The notes: generated from the sequence alone by a model not told the origin. Positions 1 to 9,008 are shown, counted from the stretch's first letter. The stretch: DNA of 64,000 nt from JAOAPG01 sp963791575 (GCA_963791575.1 CAWBSY010000001.1:310001-374000), one strand, 5' to 3'. Made by a program: numbers and translations.

Positions 1-184
1 CGAGATACAAGGTTCAAGGTACAAAAGATTAAAAGTGCAAAGACTTCAAAGCTTCAGATCGCAAAGCTACCGAGTTTACGAGAACCTTGTCCTAAACCTT
101 TCATCTTTGAAATCTTGAAACCTGCAACTTGAAACTTCAACTTTGAAACCTGTCCCCCTCCTACCTGTAATATAGAACTTCGCA
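1..184. other. AT-rich leader of moaC with word repeats
   Basis: This stretch precedes moaC and has no convincing reading frame. It is built from degenerate repeats of short words such as TTGAAAC, AACCT and CAAAG; GAAACCTG occurs twice and AACTTGAAAC once between 110 and 155. Similar AAACCTG-type words recur before the SDR gene near 50.07 kb and after folK near 53.74 kb. No clear sigma-70 promoter or Shine-Dalgarno sequence could be defined for moaC. Confidence 0.4.
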
Positions 185-703
185 ATGCCAAAAAAGCTTT
201 CCCATTACGATGACGCGGGCCGCGCCAAGATGGTGGATGTTTCCACCAAACTTCCCACCAAACGCGAAGCCGAGGCCAGTGCTTTCGTTGTTCTCAAGCC
301 CGCAGTCCTCAAAGCTCTCCCTGACAATCCAAAGGGCGATCCGTTGGAAGTTGCGAGGCTTGCGGGGATAATGGCCGCAAAGAAGACTGCCGATCTGATT
401 CCTATGTGCCATCCTCTGCCGCTGTCACACGTTGATGTGCGTTTGCAGCTATGCGAGAATGGCGTCGCTATTCATTCATCAGTTACTACCACGGCTGTTA
501 CCGGAGTTGAAATGGAAGCACTGGTGGCGGCAAGCGTCGCGGCTCTTACCGTATACGATATGTGTAAAGCGCTCGACAAGGGCATTGAGATTCGCGAGAT
601 TGTGCTTGAGCGCAAATCCGGCGGGAAGAGTGGAGACTACCTGCGGACGAAAAATAACTCTGCGACAAAGATTAACGACAAAGAAGTAGTGCATGGCAAA
701 TAA
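185..703 (+). CDS. moaC: Cyclic pyranopterin monophosphate synthase MoaC
   Basis: MoaC works with MoaA in the first step of molybdenum cofactor synthesis, converting the cyclised GTP intermediate to cyclic pyranopterin monophosphate in the cytoplasm. The 172-residue product fits the family size (about 160). The signature MCHPLPLS is at residues 74-81 with the conserved His76. TGVEMEAL carries Glu109 and Glu111, and YDMCKALDKG carries Asp125 and Lys128, matching the known active-site set. The C-terminal 20 residues are a polar extension. The stop overlaps the start of the response-regulator gene by 11 bases, and mogA follows, so the three are probably one transcription unit. No strong ribosome site precedes the ATG. 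Confidence 0.95.
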   Translation: MPKKLSHYDDAGRAKMVDVSTKLPTKREAEASAFVVLKPAVLKALPDNPKGDPLEVARLAGIMAAKKTADLIPMCHPLPLSHVDVRLQLCENGVAIHSSVTTTAVTGVEMEALVAASVAALTVYDMCKALDKGIEIREIVLERKSGGKSGDYLRTKNNSATKINDKEVVHGK

Positions 704-1487
704 CGTTAAAGTTCTGTTGGTCGATGACAATCCGATGGTGCTTGGAATGTTGCGGGGAGCCCTCACTCCATTGGCGATCGTCAATACCGCCTCTGACGGC
801 GCCGACGCTTTGCTGAAAGCCGTTGAGGATCCACCGGATCTCCTCGTAAGCGACTACCGCATGCCCGGAATGGATGGCCGGCAACTTGTTGAGAAGTTGA
901 AGAGCCGCCCTCAGACCGCCGGAATTGCCGTCATCCTGCTTGCCACGAAAACCGACATCAGCGAAAAGCTGGGCATGCAAGAGCACTCGGTCGACGACTT
1001 TGTCGAAAAGCCGTTCTTTCTCAAAGACGCAACTCTGCGTATCAAGCGTGTCATCGACAAGATCGCTTTGGAAAAGATGGCCAAGGCGACGCCATCCGAC
1101 GGAGTATTTCGCGGCAGCCTGTTGCAAATGAATGTAATTGATTTGGTCCAGTCACTCGAAATGGGCCGTAAGAGCTGTTCGCTCACGCTGACGAACAATG
1201 CAGAGAAGTGTGAGATGTACTTTCGCGAGGGCCAAGTCACACATGCTGCTTACGGTTCACTGCTCGGAGATCCTGCGGTCTTCAAAGTTCTGCGCTGGAC
1301 GAATGGGAATTTTCAGATAAATTTTGAAGGTAAGACTTCGCAGGAAAGCACAACCTTAAATACTCAGGGATTGCTTATGGAAGGCCTTCGCCTGCTCGAC
1401 GAAGCCGAACGGGACAGCGGAGAAGCCGCCGAAAAACAGGCGGAGAAAAAACAAGAGGAGGAAGACGATGTCCTCCTCGACTCCTGA
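693..1487 (+). CDS. Response regulator: CheY receiver plus DUF4388 (PATAN-like)
   Basis: The 264-residue protein starts with a receiver domain (residues 4-115). It has the acidic pair Asp11-Asp12, phosphoacceptor Asp54 in LLVSDYRMPG, Thr85 and Lys106 in VEKPFF. A DUF4388 domain follows (about 117-215), beginning FRGSLLQMNVIDLVQSL, and the tail is acidic and Lys/Glu-rich. DUF4388 is a protein-interaction module found in regulators of surface motility and signalling; there is no DNA-binding or enzymatic output domain. The gene overlaps moaC by 11 bases and mogA by 20, so it is translationally linked to cofactor genes with no obvious functional tie. The partner kinase is not in the window. Confidence 0.85.
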   Translation: MANNVKVLLVDDNPMVLGMLRGALTPLAIVNTASDGADALLKAVEDPPDLLVSDYRMPGMDGRQLVEKLKSRPQTAGIAVILLATKTDISEKLGMQEHSVDDFVEKPFFLKDATLRIKRVIDKIALEKMAKATPSDGVFRGSLLQMNVIDLVQSLEMGRKSCSLTLTNNAEKCEMYFREGQVTHAAYGSLLGDPAVFKVLRWTNGNFQINFEGKTSQESTTLNTQGLLMEGLRLLDEAERDSGEAAEKQAEKKQEEEDDVLLDS

Positions 1488-2019
1488 TCCTTCCAGCTCC
1501 GCACTATTCACCGCTGCTGTCCTGACCGTCAGTGATTCATGTTCCCGCGGGCAACGCACCGATCTCTCCGGACCCGCCGTAGCGGCGCTTCTAAAAAAAA
1601 ACAATTTCGCAGTTAACATTTCAGAAATTGTTCCGGACGATGAAGCCGCCATCAAAAAAACAATTCTTCTCCTCACCAATCAGGCTCGTCTCGTAGTTAC
1701 AACCGGCGGAACAGGAATTGCTCCCCGCGATGTCACTCCTGAAGCTACCCGCGCAATTTGCGATCGTCTGCTCGAAGGCGTGGCCGAACGAATACGTGCA
1801 GAAGGCGCGAAGAAAACACCCTTCGCGGCACTCAGCCGTGGAGTTTGCGGTATACGAGGAACGTCGCTGATCTTAAATCTGCCTGGAAATCCACGCGGAG
1901 CAGTCGACTCGCTCGTGGCAGTAATCGACTTGCTGCCCCATGCCCTTCGCTTGCTGAGCGGAGACACCGAGCACTCATCTCTATTTCCGGCTAAGGCGCT
2001 CAGAATAGTCTTAGGATAG
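1468..2019 (+). CDS. mogA: Molybdopterin adenylyltransferase MogA/MoaB-like
   Basis: This enzyme adenylylates molybdopterin before molybdate insertion. The 183-residue protein has the MoCF-biosynthesis fold: LTVSDSCSRGQRTDLSGPAV near residues 19-38, and the nucleotide-binding signature TTGGTGIAPRDVTPEA at about 73-88. It also has LPGNPRGAVDSL near the C terminus. The first 12 residues are Ser/Pro-rich and not part of the fold. It starts inside the last codons of the upstream regulator gene and completes the moaC-regulator-mogA unit. MogA and MoaB cannot be separated on these motifs alone. Confidence 0.9.
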   Translation: MSSSTPDPSSSALFTAAVLTVSDSCSRGQRTDLSGPAVAALLKKNNFAVNISEIVPDDEAAIKKTILLLTNQARLVVTTGGTGIAPRDVTPEATRAICDRLLEGVAERIRAEGAKKTPFAALSRGVCGIRGTSLILNLPGNPRGAVDSLVAVIDLLPHALRLLSGDTEHSSLFPAKALRIVLG

Positions 2020-2077
2020 TCCGCCCCAACGATCTCTAGTTTCGCGTACACTTTTTTCACGCCTTTTCTTTTATCCT

Positions 2078-2716
2078 TTGAAGACGCTGAAGCACATCCT
2101 GGCCCGCTACACTGCTTTCCTTTGGGTTCTCCTCAAACCTCTTGGCGTGTGGGGCGTTTTCGTCATCGGAGCGATTGACGCCGCTGCTCTTGGCTTGCCT
2201 ATCGACGTCGCAGTCGCCACTTACGTTTATCAAAGTCCCGCGAAGTTTCTGTTGTATGTGTTCATGGCATCTGCAGGAGAGACCGTGGGCAGCATGGTCA
2301 TCTATGCGATTGGCTACAAAGGTGGAGAGGAATTGTTGCGAAAGCGGATTTCTCCAGCTCGCTTCGAGAAGATCCACTCGACCTTCGATCAGCATCCCTA
2401 CTGGAGCTTGATGCTGCCAGCGATGCTGCCTCCGCCGACGCCGTTTAAGCTTTTCGTTCTGGCGGCCGCTGTTTCCGAAATGCAATTCAGCCATTATCTA
2501 TTGGCGATTTTCTCAGGCCGCTTCATTCGCTTCACCGTGCTAGGGCTACTCACCCTGAAGTTTGGCCCCGAGTTCGTGCACGTCATTGGGCCGTTTTTCA
2601 GCAGGCACCTCTACGCTCTCGCTGCGATAGCACTAGCCGGATTAGCGGCTTGGCTGCTAAGGCGCCGAAGACGAGCAGCCTCACAAAATTCTGCCGCAGA
2701 AATTACTGAGCCCTAG
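2078..2716 (+). CDS. DedA/VTT-domain membrane protein
   Basis: A 212-residue integral membrane protein of the SNARE-associated/VTT (DedA, YqaA) type. These proteins are linked to lipid scrambling and envelope homeostasis. Hydrophobic segments lie near residues 10-60, 62-85, 110-135, 145-165 and 180-203, and the last is followed by a run of arginines. The core SAGETVGSMVIYAIGYKGGE has the spaced glycines typical of the fold. A short hairpin loop rich in proline (LPAMLPPPTPFK, near residue 115) matches the re-entrant motif. The start is a TTG at 2078; no in-frame ATG lies nearby. The substrate cannot be inferred. Confidence 0.8.
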   Translation: MKTLKHILARYTAFLWVLLKPLGVWGVFVIGAIDAAALGLPIDVAVATYVYQSPAKFLLYVFMASAGETVGSMVIYAIGYKGGEELLRKRISPARFEKIHSTFDQHPYWSLMLPAMLPPPTPFKLFVLAAAVSEMQFSHYLLAIFSGRFIRFTVLGLLTLKFGPEFVHVIGPFFSRHLYALAAIALAGLAAWLLRRRRRAASQNSAAEITEP

Positions 2717-2741
2717 ATTCGTGACGGGGGAAAGATCGTGT

Positions 2742-2775
2742 AGGGACGGGCGCCCTCGCCCGTCCAGCCCGAGCA
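2742..2775. repeat. Post-gene hairpin repeat, copy 1
   Basis: A perfect 9-bp inverted repeat, GGACGGGCG (2744-2752) and CGCCCGTCC (2757-2765), closes a 4-nt loop. It sits 30 bases after the DedA-like stop. The element begins GTAGGGAC and continues AGCCCGAGC, the same frame of conserved words as the copy at 60829-60857, but with a different stem sequence. There is no T-run, so it is not a normal intrinsic terminator. Confidence 0.75.
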
Positions 2776-2863
2776 AGCTCGGCAACTCTTCGATCTTTTG
2801 CTGCTTCATTCCAGTAATCGACGATGAGTAAGGGCGCTAGCTAGAAAAGTAAAACCGATTCCT

Positions 2864-3397
2864 TTACGCTGCCCTGTAATCCCCTTTTGCGAAAACTCCA
2901 GCCAGGTAATGCACCGCAACCGGAGTAGCAAACATGGCAATCGTGAACAGCATGTCCCCTTCAAGAGTGTTCCGGAAAAATGGTAGCCCTGCCACGTAAG
3001 ATTGCATGACGCCGTTCAAAGTTCTCGGATAAAGATCCGTCCATGCGGCCCATGCCGCCAAATTGCTCAATAGAAAGAAAGACAGGGAGCTGGCTAAAGC
3101 CGCTCCAATCACCCGCAGCGGCTTGCTGTTTTCACGGAGGTTGGTGCCCAGCCAAATAATCGCAGCGTACCAAACCCAGGTTACATAGTGGTCCCACGAA
3201 AACGGATACGAGTAGACGACCCTGGTAAGGACCACGTCCGAAGCGGCTAACATCACAAACGGCAGCCAGAGCTGGCGCTTAGGGCCGCGTGCACCAAAAA
3301 ACAACAATGAAGCAGCAACCGGAGTGAACATCCATGGATGTGGTAAAAAACGCACCGCAACCGCAGTCAGCAAAAACAAATAGGCCAGCATGATCAC
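2864..3397 (-). CDS. Multi-pass membrane protein, DUF6580-like
   Basis: A 177-residue protein with about five transmembrane helices (near residues 3-20, 25-40, 45-62, 75-90, 98-118 and 145-168). The N-terminal pattern RFLPHPWMFTPVAASLLFFG resembles the DUF6580 family, whose members look like small substrate-binding membrane subunits of unknown function. Charged residues are few and no catalytic motif is visible. It lies 93 bases downstream of the YdjM-like hydrolase gene on the same strand, so the two may be cotranscribed. The family assignment is from memory of the motif only. Confidence 0.65.
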   Translation of the reverse strand: MIMLAYLFLLTAVAVRFLPHPWMFTPVAASLLFFGARGPKRQLWLPFVMLAASDVVLTRVVYSYPFSWDHYVTWVWYAAIIWLGTNLRENSKPLRVIGAALASSLSFFLLSNLAAWAAWTDLYPRTLNGVMQSYVAGLPFFRNTLEGDMLFTIAMFATPVAVHYLAGVFAKGDYRAA

Positions 3398-3490
3398 CTC
3401 ACAGCGCTAAGCAATGAACCCTAAACAATGATTGTGGCCCGTAGATGAGCCTGCGTCAAGCTCGGACTTGTAATCGCGTTCCGCTCCAAT

Positions 3491-4531
3491 TCAATCAGGA
3501 GGTGAAACTGTTTGGCTGCGGCTTCCGAAGCTCTCCCTAACGACTTCCAGCTTGCGATTGAGTTCCACGCTAGCAGACAGCGCGGCTCGTCCCACCATGT
3601 CAGGATAGGCATAGCGAAGATCCTGAAATTGCACTCGATAAGCGATTACATCGGAATCTGTTACCCGGTAACTCTGGACCATGGGATACTGCGCCCAGTC
3701 CAAATAAACGCGACCGAGGTAAGACCGTTTCGCGGCCAGTGTGATCGGCGATTCCGCTGGTTTGGGATAAACCCGAATCTGCGATGTCTTCTCTGTAGAA
3801 GAATGCAGCACCATCGTTGTGAAAGAGTCTTTCGTCTCAGCAACTGAGTACCAGCGAAACGGTGTCCACCAATACGGATATGCCGAGGCACGGATTGGTG
3901 CCGCCCCCTCATATGATCTGGATCGCACAACATCAACAGCACGTCGATGTTCAAAATCCCGTACTCCCCAAAGAGTAATCACTCCGAAAAGCGCCAGGGT
4001 CGCGGCCAATCTTCCTCTCGGCCTATTGTCGCTTGCTTTTGAAGGTCCGCCGATCCGGCTGATCAAAGACGGAAGGATAAGCCCAGCGGTGAGCAGTACG
4101 AGAATTGCAGGTTCAACGATAAACACGATGTCCCACGAATACCATTTCTCAGAAAGCGGCCAGAACGGCCGCACACCGTAGTTGTTGGTGTAGTCGAGCA
4201 GTATGTGACTGAGCCCTGCCAGATACGAGAAGACAAACAACAGTCCCCATCGCGGTGGCAGCTCAGGGTTGGTGTTTTTGCGCCCCCGAATACGCCAAAT
4301 GCAATACATGAAGGCAACCACCACCGCTGACATAAGGAACAACCCCAGGAAAGAATGTGTGAACCCGCGATGATGAGCGAAGCTGAATACCGGGCCCTTG
4401 ATGCGGCCAAGCACATCGAGATCGGGCGCTTCCGCAGCCAGCGTCACGGTCGCGGTAGCCAGAGCAGTCTTTCGGTTTAGGCCGGCGCGGCTCAGACACG
4501 CGCCAGTCAGGAAGTGGGTTATAGGCTCCAA
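3491..4531 (-). CDS. YdjM-like membrane-bound metal-dependent hydrolase
   Basis: A 346-residue protein of the YdjM/PF04307 type. The expected metal-binding pattern is present: His6 in MEPITHFLTG, Asp37 and Asp39 in APDLDV, HHRGFTHS at residues 53-60, and a later HILLDYTNNYG segment. About four or five hydrophobic helices follow the first motifs (residues 61-80, 95-115, 140-165, 185-200), then a soluble C-terminal domain of about 140 residues. Members are annotated as inner-membrane hydrolases, with no defined substrate. The gene faces the same way as the lipid-kinase gene upstream, with 29 bases between them. Confidence 0.8.
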   Translation of the reverse strand: MEPITHFLTGACLSRAGLNRKTALATATVTLAAEAPDLDVLGRIKGPVFSFAHHRGFTHSFLGLFLMSAVVVAFMYCIWRIRGRKNTNPELPPRWGLLFVFSYLAGLSHILLDYTNNYGVRPFWPLSEKWYSWDIVFIVEPAILVLLTAGLILPSLISRIGGPSKASDNRPRGRLAATLALFGVITLWGVRDFEHRRAVDVVRSRSYEGAAPIRASAYPYWWTPFRWYSVAETKDSFTTMVLHSSTEKTSQIRVYPKPAESPITLAAKRSYLGRVYLDWAQYPMVQSYRVTDSDVIAYRVQFQDLRYAYPDMVGRAALSASVELNRKLEVVRESFGSRSQTVSPPD

Positions 4532-4560
4532 GTCATGTTTTTAACACACAGAGAAAGTTA

Positions 4561-5496
4561 TCACCGTCGCGGCACTAATATCGTGAGCGCATCCGGAACA
4601 ATGGAAATCTCCGCTGGCAACGTGCCCAGCAATTCTCCATCGGCTTCGACATGAATCTTTTGCGCCATCGCTGAGGTTTTGCAGGTTACCTTCTCCGACG
4701 ATTCCAGTTCTATTCCTGCAACCTTCCACCTCGCCCCGATCATGCCACGCAGAATGTACAGTAGATACGACGATCGACGACGCGTTTTGAATAACACCAG
4801 GCGTACGTCACTCCGATGCAATCCTGCCCCCGGAGCCAGCTCCCGCAGAATTCCACCGAAGTCAGTAATTCGTACCGCCAGCAGCTCAGAAACACATTCC
4901 CTCCGCGTCTGTCCTTCGAGGTTAAGAAAATCCACGTCAAACAATTTCATCGGATGAATGAGCCACAAGTGAAGTGCTTTGGCATAGTAAGACCACATGC
5001 CCCAGCGGCCTTTGATCAACATATTCAGCTTGTAGAACAGGTGCGCATCCATTCCAACCCCGGCCGTCACGCTGAAATAGCGCAGCGCGGGGCTTCCCGA
5101 AAAATCGCGATAGATTACCTGGCCTACCGCAATGCGGCGCGGTTCAGCAGTCAGTGCGCAATGCGCAGCCGACTTCGGCGAAAGCGGTACTCCGAGATCG
5201 TGAGCCAGCGCATTCGCCGTCCCCAGCGGGATCACGCCAAGTGCTGCCCGGCTCCCCACCATGCCTTGCAAGACATCGTTTATGGTGCCATCGCCGCCGC
5301 AAGCAAAGATGGTGTCCTGCCCTTCAGAAATCGCGTTGCGGGTCTGCTCCGTTGCATCCGCTCCGGAACGAGTGGTAATTAACCGTGCTTCGACGCCCGA
5401 TGCTTCGAGTGTGGATAGCGCAGCTTCAACGTCGGCTAAGCGGTTGCCGCGACTGCTTCCGGACAGCGGGTTATAGACGAGAGCAGCCCTGCGCAT
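4561..5496 (-). CDS. YegS/BmrU-type lipid (diacylglycerol-like) kinase
   Basis: The 311-residue product matches the diacylglycerol kinase catalytic family. It has VYNPLSG at residues 7-13, the nucleotide-binding motif GGDGTINDV at 67-75 and PLGTANALAHDLG at 90-102. The C-terminal beta-sandwich half ends with VEADGELLGTLPAEI. The frame can be extended 54 codons upstream, but the extension looks non-coding; the ATG at 5496 places MRRAALVYNP exactly where family members begin. The enzyme would phosphorylate a lipid or sphingoid alcohol at the cytoplasmic membrane. It is probably first in a minus-strand unit with the YdjM-like gene. Confidence 0.88.
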   Translation of the reverse strand: MRRAALVYNPLSGSSRGNRLADVEAALSTLEASGVEARLITTRSGADATEQTRNAISEGQDTIFACGGDGTINDVLQGMVGSRAALGVIPLGTANALAHDLGVPLSPKSAAHCALTAEPRRIAVGQVIYRDFSGSPALRYFSVTAGVGMDAHLFYKLNMLIKGRWGMWSYYAKALHLWLIHPMKLFDVDFLNLEGQTRRECVSELLAVRITDFGGILRELAPGAGLHRSDVRLVLFKTRRRSSYLLYILRGMIGARWKVAGIELESSEKVTCKTSAMAQKIHVEADGELLGTLPAEISIVPDALTILVPRR

Positions 5497-5718
5497 GGCG
5501 ATATTTGAATGGGTGTATCTAAATGACGATATCTGGATTGTACTAAGGCTTGAATAGCAGGGTCGGTTCGACGGAAGCTGCCTCCCCCCAAATAGACGTA
5601 CCTGTTGCATGTTTACATGCTCTTGGACTAAGCTTAGCGCGCAATCCCCCCCGAGCATTAGTACGCCTCACTATTAAGGACAGAGTTTCTCGTCCGCAAA
5701 TTCAGGAGGATCAACGCT

Positions 5719-7359
5719 ATGAGCCGCTTGATGTCCACCTTGCTCGTAACCCTATTGTTCGTACCCGCCTTTGCCCAAGATCACTCAGCACACAGCCAGA
5801 GCAAAACACCCACGTTAATGTCGGGACTAGGAGACCTGCATCATCCCGTTTCGACCAGCAACCCGCAGGCGCAACAGTTCTTCGATCAAGGTCTGCGCCT
5901 GATCTACGCGTTCAATCACGACGAAGCCGCGCGTTCCTTCGCTCACGCCGCCGAACTTGATCCGAAACTCGCAATTGCGTATTGGGGAGTCGCCGAAGCC
6001 GTCGGCCCTAATTACAACGATCCTGCAAGCGACGAGCGCTTCATGAAAGCTCACGAAGCCATTCAGAAGGCCTCGGACCTTTCCGCGAATGCCTCGCCCA
6101 GCGAGAAAGCTTACATACAAGCAATGGCAGTGCGTTTTCCTGCCGACCCAAAGGCGGACCGAAGAAAAGCCGCCGAAGATTATCACGATGCTATGCGCGA
6201 AGTGACCAAGAGATTTCCCGACGACCTCGATGCCGCCACGTTGTTCGCCGAATCAGGGATGAACCTGCATCCCTGGGGCCTATGGCATCCCGACGGCACG
6301 CCGGAAGCAGGCACGGATGAAATAGTAAGCACTCTCGAGTCGGTGATAAAACGCGATCCGAACCACCTGGGCGCGGTCCACTATTACATTCACACCGTCG
6401 AGGCCTCGCCAACTCCCGAGCGCGCACTCGCTGGCGCGAACAAATTGGCATCCCTGGCTCCCGCTGCGGGACACATTGTCCACATGCCGGCTCACATCTA
6501 CATCCGTACCGGCGATTACGAAGCCGCCGTCAAGACCAACGAAGATGCCGCAGCTGTTGACCGCGCCTATATCAAGACGAGTGGCGCGCAAGGCATCTAC
6601 CCGATGATGTATTACAGCCACAATCTGCATTTCATCGCCATGTGCGCCGCCATGAATGGCAATTACGCCGAGTCAAAGAAGAATGCCGACCTACTAGCCG
6701 CTCACGTAGCGCCCCATGTGAAAGAAATGCCGCCACTTGAAGGCTTCATGACGATTCCCATCGCGGTGGACGTCCGCTTTCATCGCTGGAACGACATTTT
6801 GAATATGCCGCAACCCAGTCCCGACATGAAAATCACAACCATCTTCTGGCATTTCGCTCGCGGCATGGCCTTAGCCGGAACAGGCAAGACCAGCGAAGCG
6901 GAAGCCGAATACAAGATTGTCGCTGACGCCGAGCAGAGCACTCCCGAAGACGTCGTCTTCGCGATGCCGGTAAACAACAAAGCCAAAGACATCATGAAAA
7001 TTGCGAAAGACGTTCTCGGTGCAAAGATCGCCAGCACTAAGAAAGATTATCCAGGAGCAATCGCTATGCTAACCGAAGCGGTTGTGGTTGAAGACTCCCT
7101 AAAGTATGGAGAGCCACCCGACTGGTTCTTCCCCGTACGCGAATCCTTGGGCGCGGCGTTTCTCGTCAACGGCGATGCGGCGGGCGCGGAAAAAGTGTTT
7201 CGCGCTGATCTTGAACGCAATCCTCGCAATCCGCGTTCTTTGTACGGACTGCAGCAGGCGCTCAAGGCCGAAAGCCGCGACTACGACGCCGGATTCATCG
7301 AGCACGAGTTCGATTCATCCTGGAAAGGCGAAGCGCTGAAAGTTGAGGACCTGGTGTAA
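5719..7359 (+). CDS. Secreted TPR-repeat protein
   Basis: The 546-residue protein starts with a clear signal peptide (MSRLMSTLLVTLLFVPAFAQ, cut near residue 20). It then has HHPVSTSNPQAQQFFDQGLRL, and tetratricopeptide-like helices in which YAFNHDEAARSFAHAAELDP is a good first repeat. Further repeats occur near 180-300 and 420-520. HYYIHTVEAS and HMPAHIYIRTGDY are characteristic of a family of exported TPR proteins of unknown function. A strong ribosome site, AGGAGG, lies 9 bases before the ATG. It probably acts in the periplasm as a protein-interaction scaffold; no partner is identifiable. Confidence 0.82.
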   Translation: MSRLMSTLLVTLLFVPAFAQDHSAHSQSKTPTLMSGLGDLHHPVSTSNPQAQQFFDQGLRLIYAFNHDEAARSFAHAAELDPKLAIAYWGVAEAVGPNYNDPASDERFMKAHEAIQKASDLSANASPSEKAYIQAMAVRFPADPKADRRKAAEDYHDAMREVTKRFPDDLDAATLFAESGMNLHPWGLWHPDGTPEAGTDEIVSTLESVIKRDPNHLGAVHYYIHTVEASPTPERALAGANKLASLAPAAGHIVHMPAHIYIRTGDYEAAVKTNEDAAAVDRAYIKTSGAQGIYPMMYYSHNLHFIAMCAAMNGNYAESKKNADLLAAHVAPHVKEMPPLEGFMTIPIAVDVRFHRWNDILNMPQPSPDMKITTIFWHFARGMALAGTGKTSEAEAEYKIVADAEQSTPEDVVFAMPVNNKAKDIMKIAKDVLGAKIASTKKDYPGAIAMLTEAVVVEDSLKYGEPPDWFFPVRESLGAAFLVNGDAAGAEKVFRADLERNPRNPRSLYGLQQALKAESRDYDAGFIEHEFDSSWKGEALKVEDLV

Positions 7360-7427
7360 CGGCAAACGCTTCGACATCCTGAAGGATTTTCTGAACGCCG
7401 ATTTTCTACGCGAATATCGACAATGGA

Positions 7428-7453
7428 GCGGACGGCCGTCCTCGCCCGTCCGC
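7428..7453. repeat. Post-gene hairpin repeat, copy 2
   Basis: Inverted repeat GCGGACGG (7428-7435) and CCGTCCGC (7446-7453), with a 10-nt loop containing TCCTCG. It lies 70 bases after the TPR gene. It has the same CCTCG-centred design as the other copies but lacks the GTAGGGAC lead. The rest of this 303-base gap (7360-7662) holds only a short open stretch at 7488-7646 that may be a gene fossil. Confidence 0.6.
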
Positions 7454-7662
7454 CGAACTCACGATCATTAGCGGGAGGCGTTCGTAGTCAGGGCGTAGGC
7501 GGATTTGCAAGCTACTCGAGCACGAAGGCGTGCGGTATGTGGCAAACCGGCCAGACTCAATTGCACATTCAATGTGGACCCGTGGCGTAGCGTTGCTGCG
7601 GGAAAGTGCCAGCTATATGCTGTGGAAGATGCACATTCCCGCGTGACGTGTATCGTTAGCCC

Positions 7663-8373
7663 TCACGACGCTCCCGCCTTAATCTCTGTAATCTTGCCCT
7701 CGCGATAGGTAACATGGAGAGGTTTGCCTCCGTCAGCATAATTCACTGTCTTGTTATCGTCATCGCCCCCAGGCTCGGGAATCCCCAACCCGACCGCAAA
7801 ATCGGCCTGCAGTTCGTTCATTCCCGGTTTCAGTTCGTGATTGTCGATCGCGCTCCAGACATCCGCGGGCCAGTGTTTATAGAGCTCATGCGGATCCTGA
7901 ATGAAAAGCATCTCGTCGGAAGAAAAGTGGTACTCGCCATCTTTGAGTATGCCGATTGAGAAGGCGTACATCTTGCCATCCTTCGAGAACACGGCCATCG
8001 CCTGTCTCTCGCCAGGATCTTTTGGCGCAGCGGCCGTGATCACGTCTTTGATATCGAGGCGTTCAATCGGTAGCAACATTCCGGACTCGTGCGCAAAATT
8101 AACGCGTCCAGTTGCCTTGTCATAGGGGAAATAAGTGATGCTGTAGCCGACCTTCACCCACACAGGCTGCTGGGTCAACTGCTTTGCCGATTTTAAGTCG
8201 TAAGGATAAAGCTTTCTGGGAGTGACGTAGTAATCAGCCTTCAAAGGCGGCGGCGCTGCTTTCTTTACTTCTTGCACCTGCTCTTCGTGCCGCGCATAGA
8301 AGATGTAGGCGACTCTCAATCCAGTCACTAGAATCGCGATTAAAAGTAGGACTTGGAATCTCTTCATCCGCAA
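7663..8373 (-). CDS. Membrane-anchored or secreted protein of unknown function
   Basis: A 236-residue protein with one N-terminal hydrophobic helix (residues 5-24) after a basic start. It then has a Pro/Lys linker and an extracytoplasmic domain without a motif I recognise. The C-terminal third (GMNELQADFAVGLG, then KPLHVTYREGKITEI) resembles the layout of a BamE/SmpA-like fold, in which a short helix is followed by strands reporting on a lipoprotein partner. That resemblance is weak and is an inference. The gene is flanked by unrelated genes and seems to be transcribed alone. Confidence 0.6.
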   Translation of the reverse strand: MRMKRFQVLLLIAILVTGLRVAYIFYARHEEQVQEVKKAAPPPLKADYYVTPRKLYPYDLKSAKQLTQQPVWVKVGYSITYFPYDKATGRVNFAHESGMLLPIERLDIKDVITAAAPKDPGERQAMAVFSKDGKMYAFSIGILKDGEYHFSSDEMLFIQDPHELYKHWPADVWSAIDNHELKPGMNELQADFAVGLGIPEPGGDDDNKTVNYADGGKPLHVTYREGKITEIKAGAS

Positions 8374-8450
8374 AGCTTCCTGCGTGTTATCAGTCTGTAG
8401 CGAAGTTTAGTGCTGGACGGCCGAGGTGCGCAATACCAACTGGGAGCGGC

Positions 8451-9008
8451 TTAATAAGCGTAAGCCTGCAATAAAGCGAAGACCACCACGCCCGTCACAG
8501 AGACATAGAGCCAGATGGGAAACGTGAATCGCGCAATCCGCTTATGCATTGGGAACCGCCCACTCAGAGATAAGAAAAAAGTGATCAGAACAAGGGGCAA
8601 TGCAACGATCGAAAGAAAGATGTGACTGGCCAAAATTGAGAGGTAAACCGTGCGGATGGTTCCGTGCCCGGGGAAATGCGTATCCCCATGAAGGGCATGA
8701 TTCACGATATAGCTGATCAGAAACAACGACGAGAAGCCAAATGCCGACAACATGCTCGCTTTATGCGCTTTCATATTGTCATGCTTGATGAAGTAGAGAC
8801 CAATGCAAAGGGCGAGCGCGCTAAGTCCATTCAGGAAAGCATTTAGCGCCGGTAGAAAAACATATCGGCCAGCAAATGCAGCCGGCGCATGATGCATGTA
8901 GAGCAGCCAAAGCAGGAACAAGACCGCAACGGTGCTGACACCGAGAATGGAAAGAAGGACGGACCGCGGAGTCGTTTGGGTCTGCTGCATTGGAATCACC
9001 AATAACAT
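8451..9008 (-). CDS. DUF420 membrane protein
   Basis: A 185-residue protein with five predicted transmembrane helices and the DUF420 signature. This includes FLPALNAFLNGLSALAL near residues 50-66, FIKHDNMKAHKASMLSAF near 73-90, FPGHGTIRTVYLSILASH near 112-129 and FTFPIWLYVSVTGVVVF near 160-176. Conserved His residues (His75, His81, His103, His115, His129) suggest heme or metal coordination. Family members often sit beside cytochrome oxidase genes; none are here. Translation could begin at the first Met or at Met7 (MQQTQTTP). Confidence 0.82.
   Translation of the reverse strand: MLLVIPMQQTQTTPRSVLLSILGVSTVAVLFLLWLLYMHHAPAAFAGRYVFLPALNAFLNGLSALALCIGLYFIKHDNMKAHKASMLSAFGFSSLFLISYIVNHALHGDTHFPGHGTIRTVYLSILASHIFLSIVALPLVLITFFLSLSGRFPMHKRIARFTFPIWLYVSVTGVVVFALLQAYAY

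Noticed and set aside
5497..5658. 54-residue N-terminal extension of the lipid kinase
   Set aside because: Not similar to the family, whose members begin at MRRAALVYNP.
7488..7646. Open stretch of 52 codons (LLEHEGVRYVANRPDS...) resembling a transposase fossil
   Set aside because: Too short and no clear family motif, start or terminal repeats; kept only as a possible remnant.
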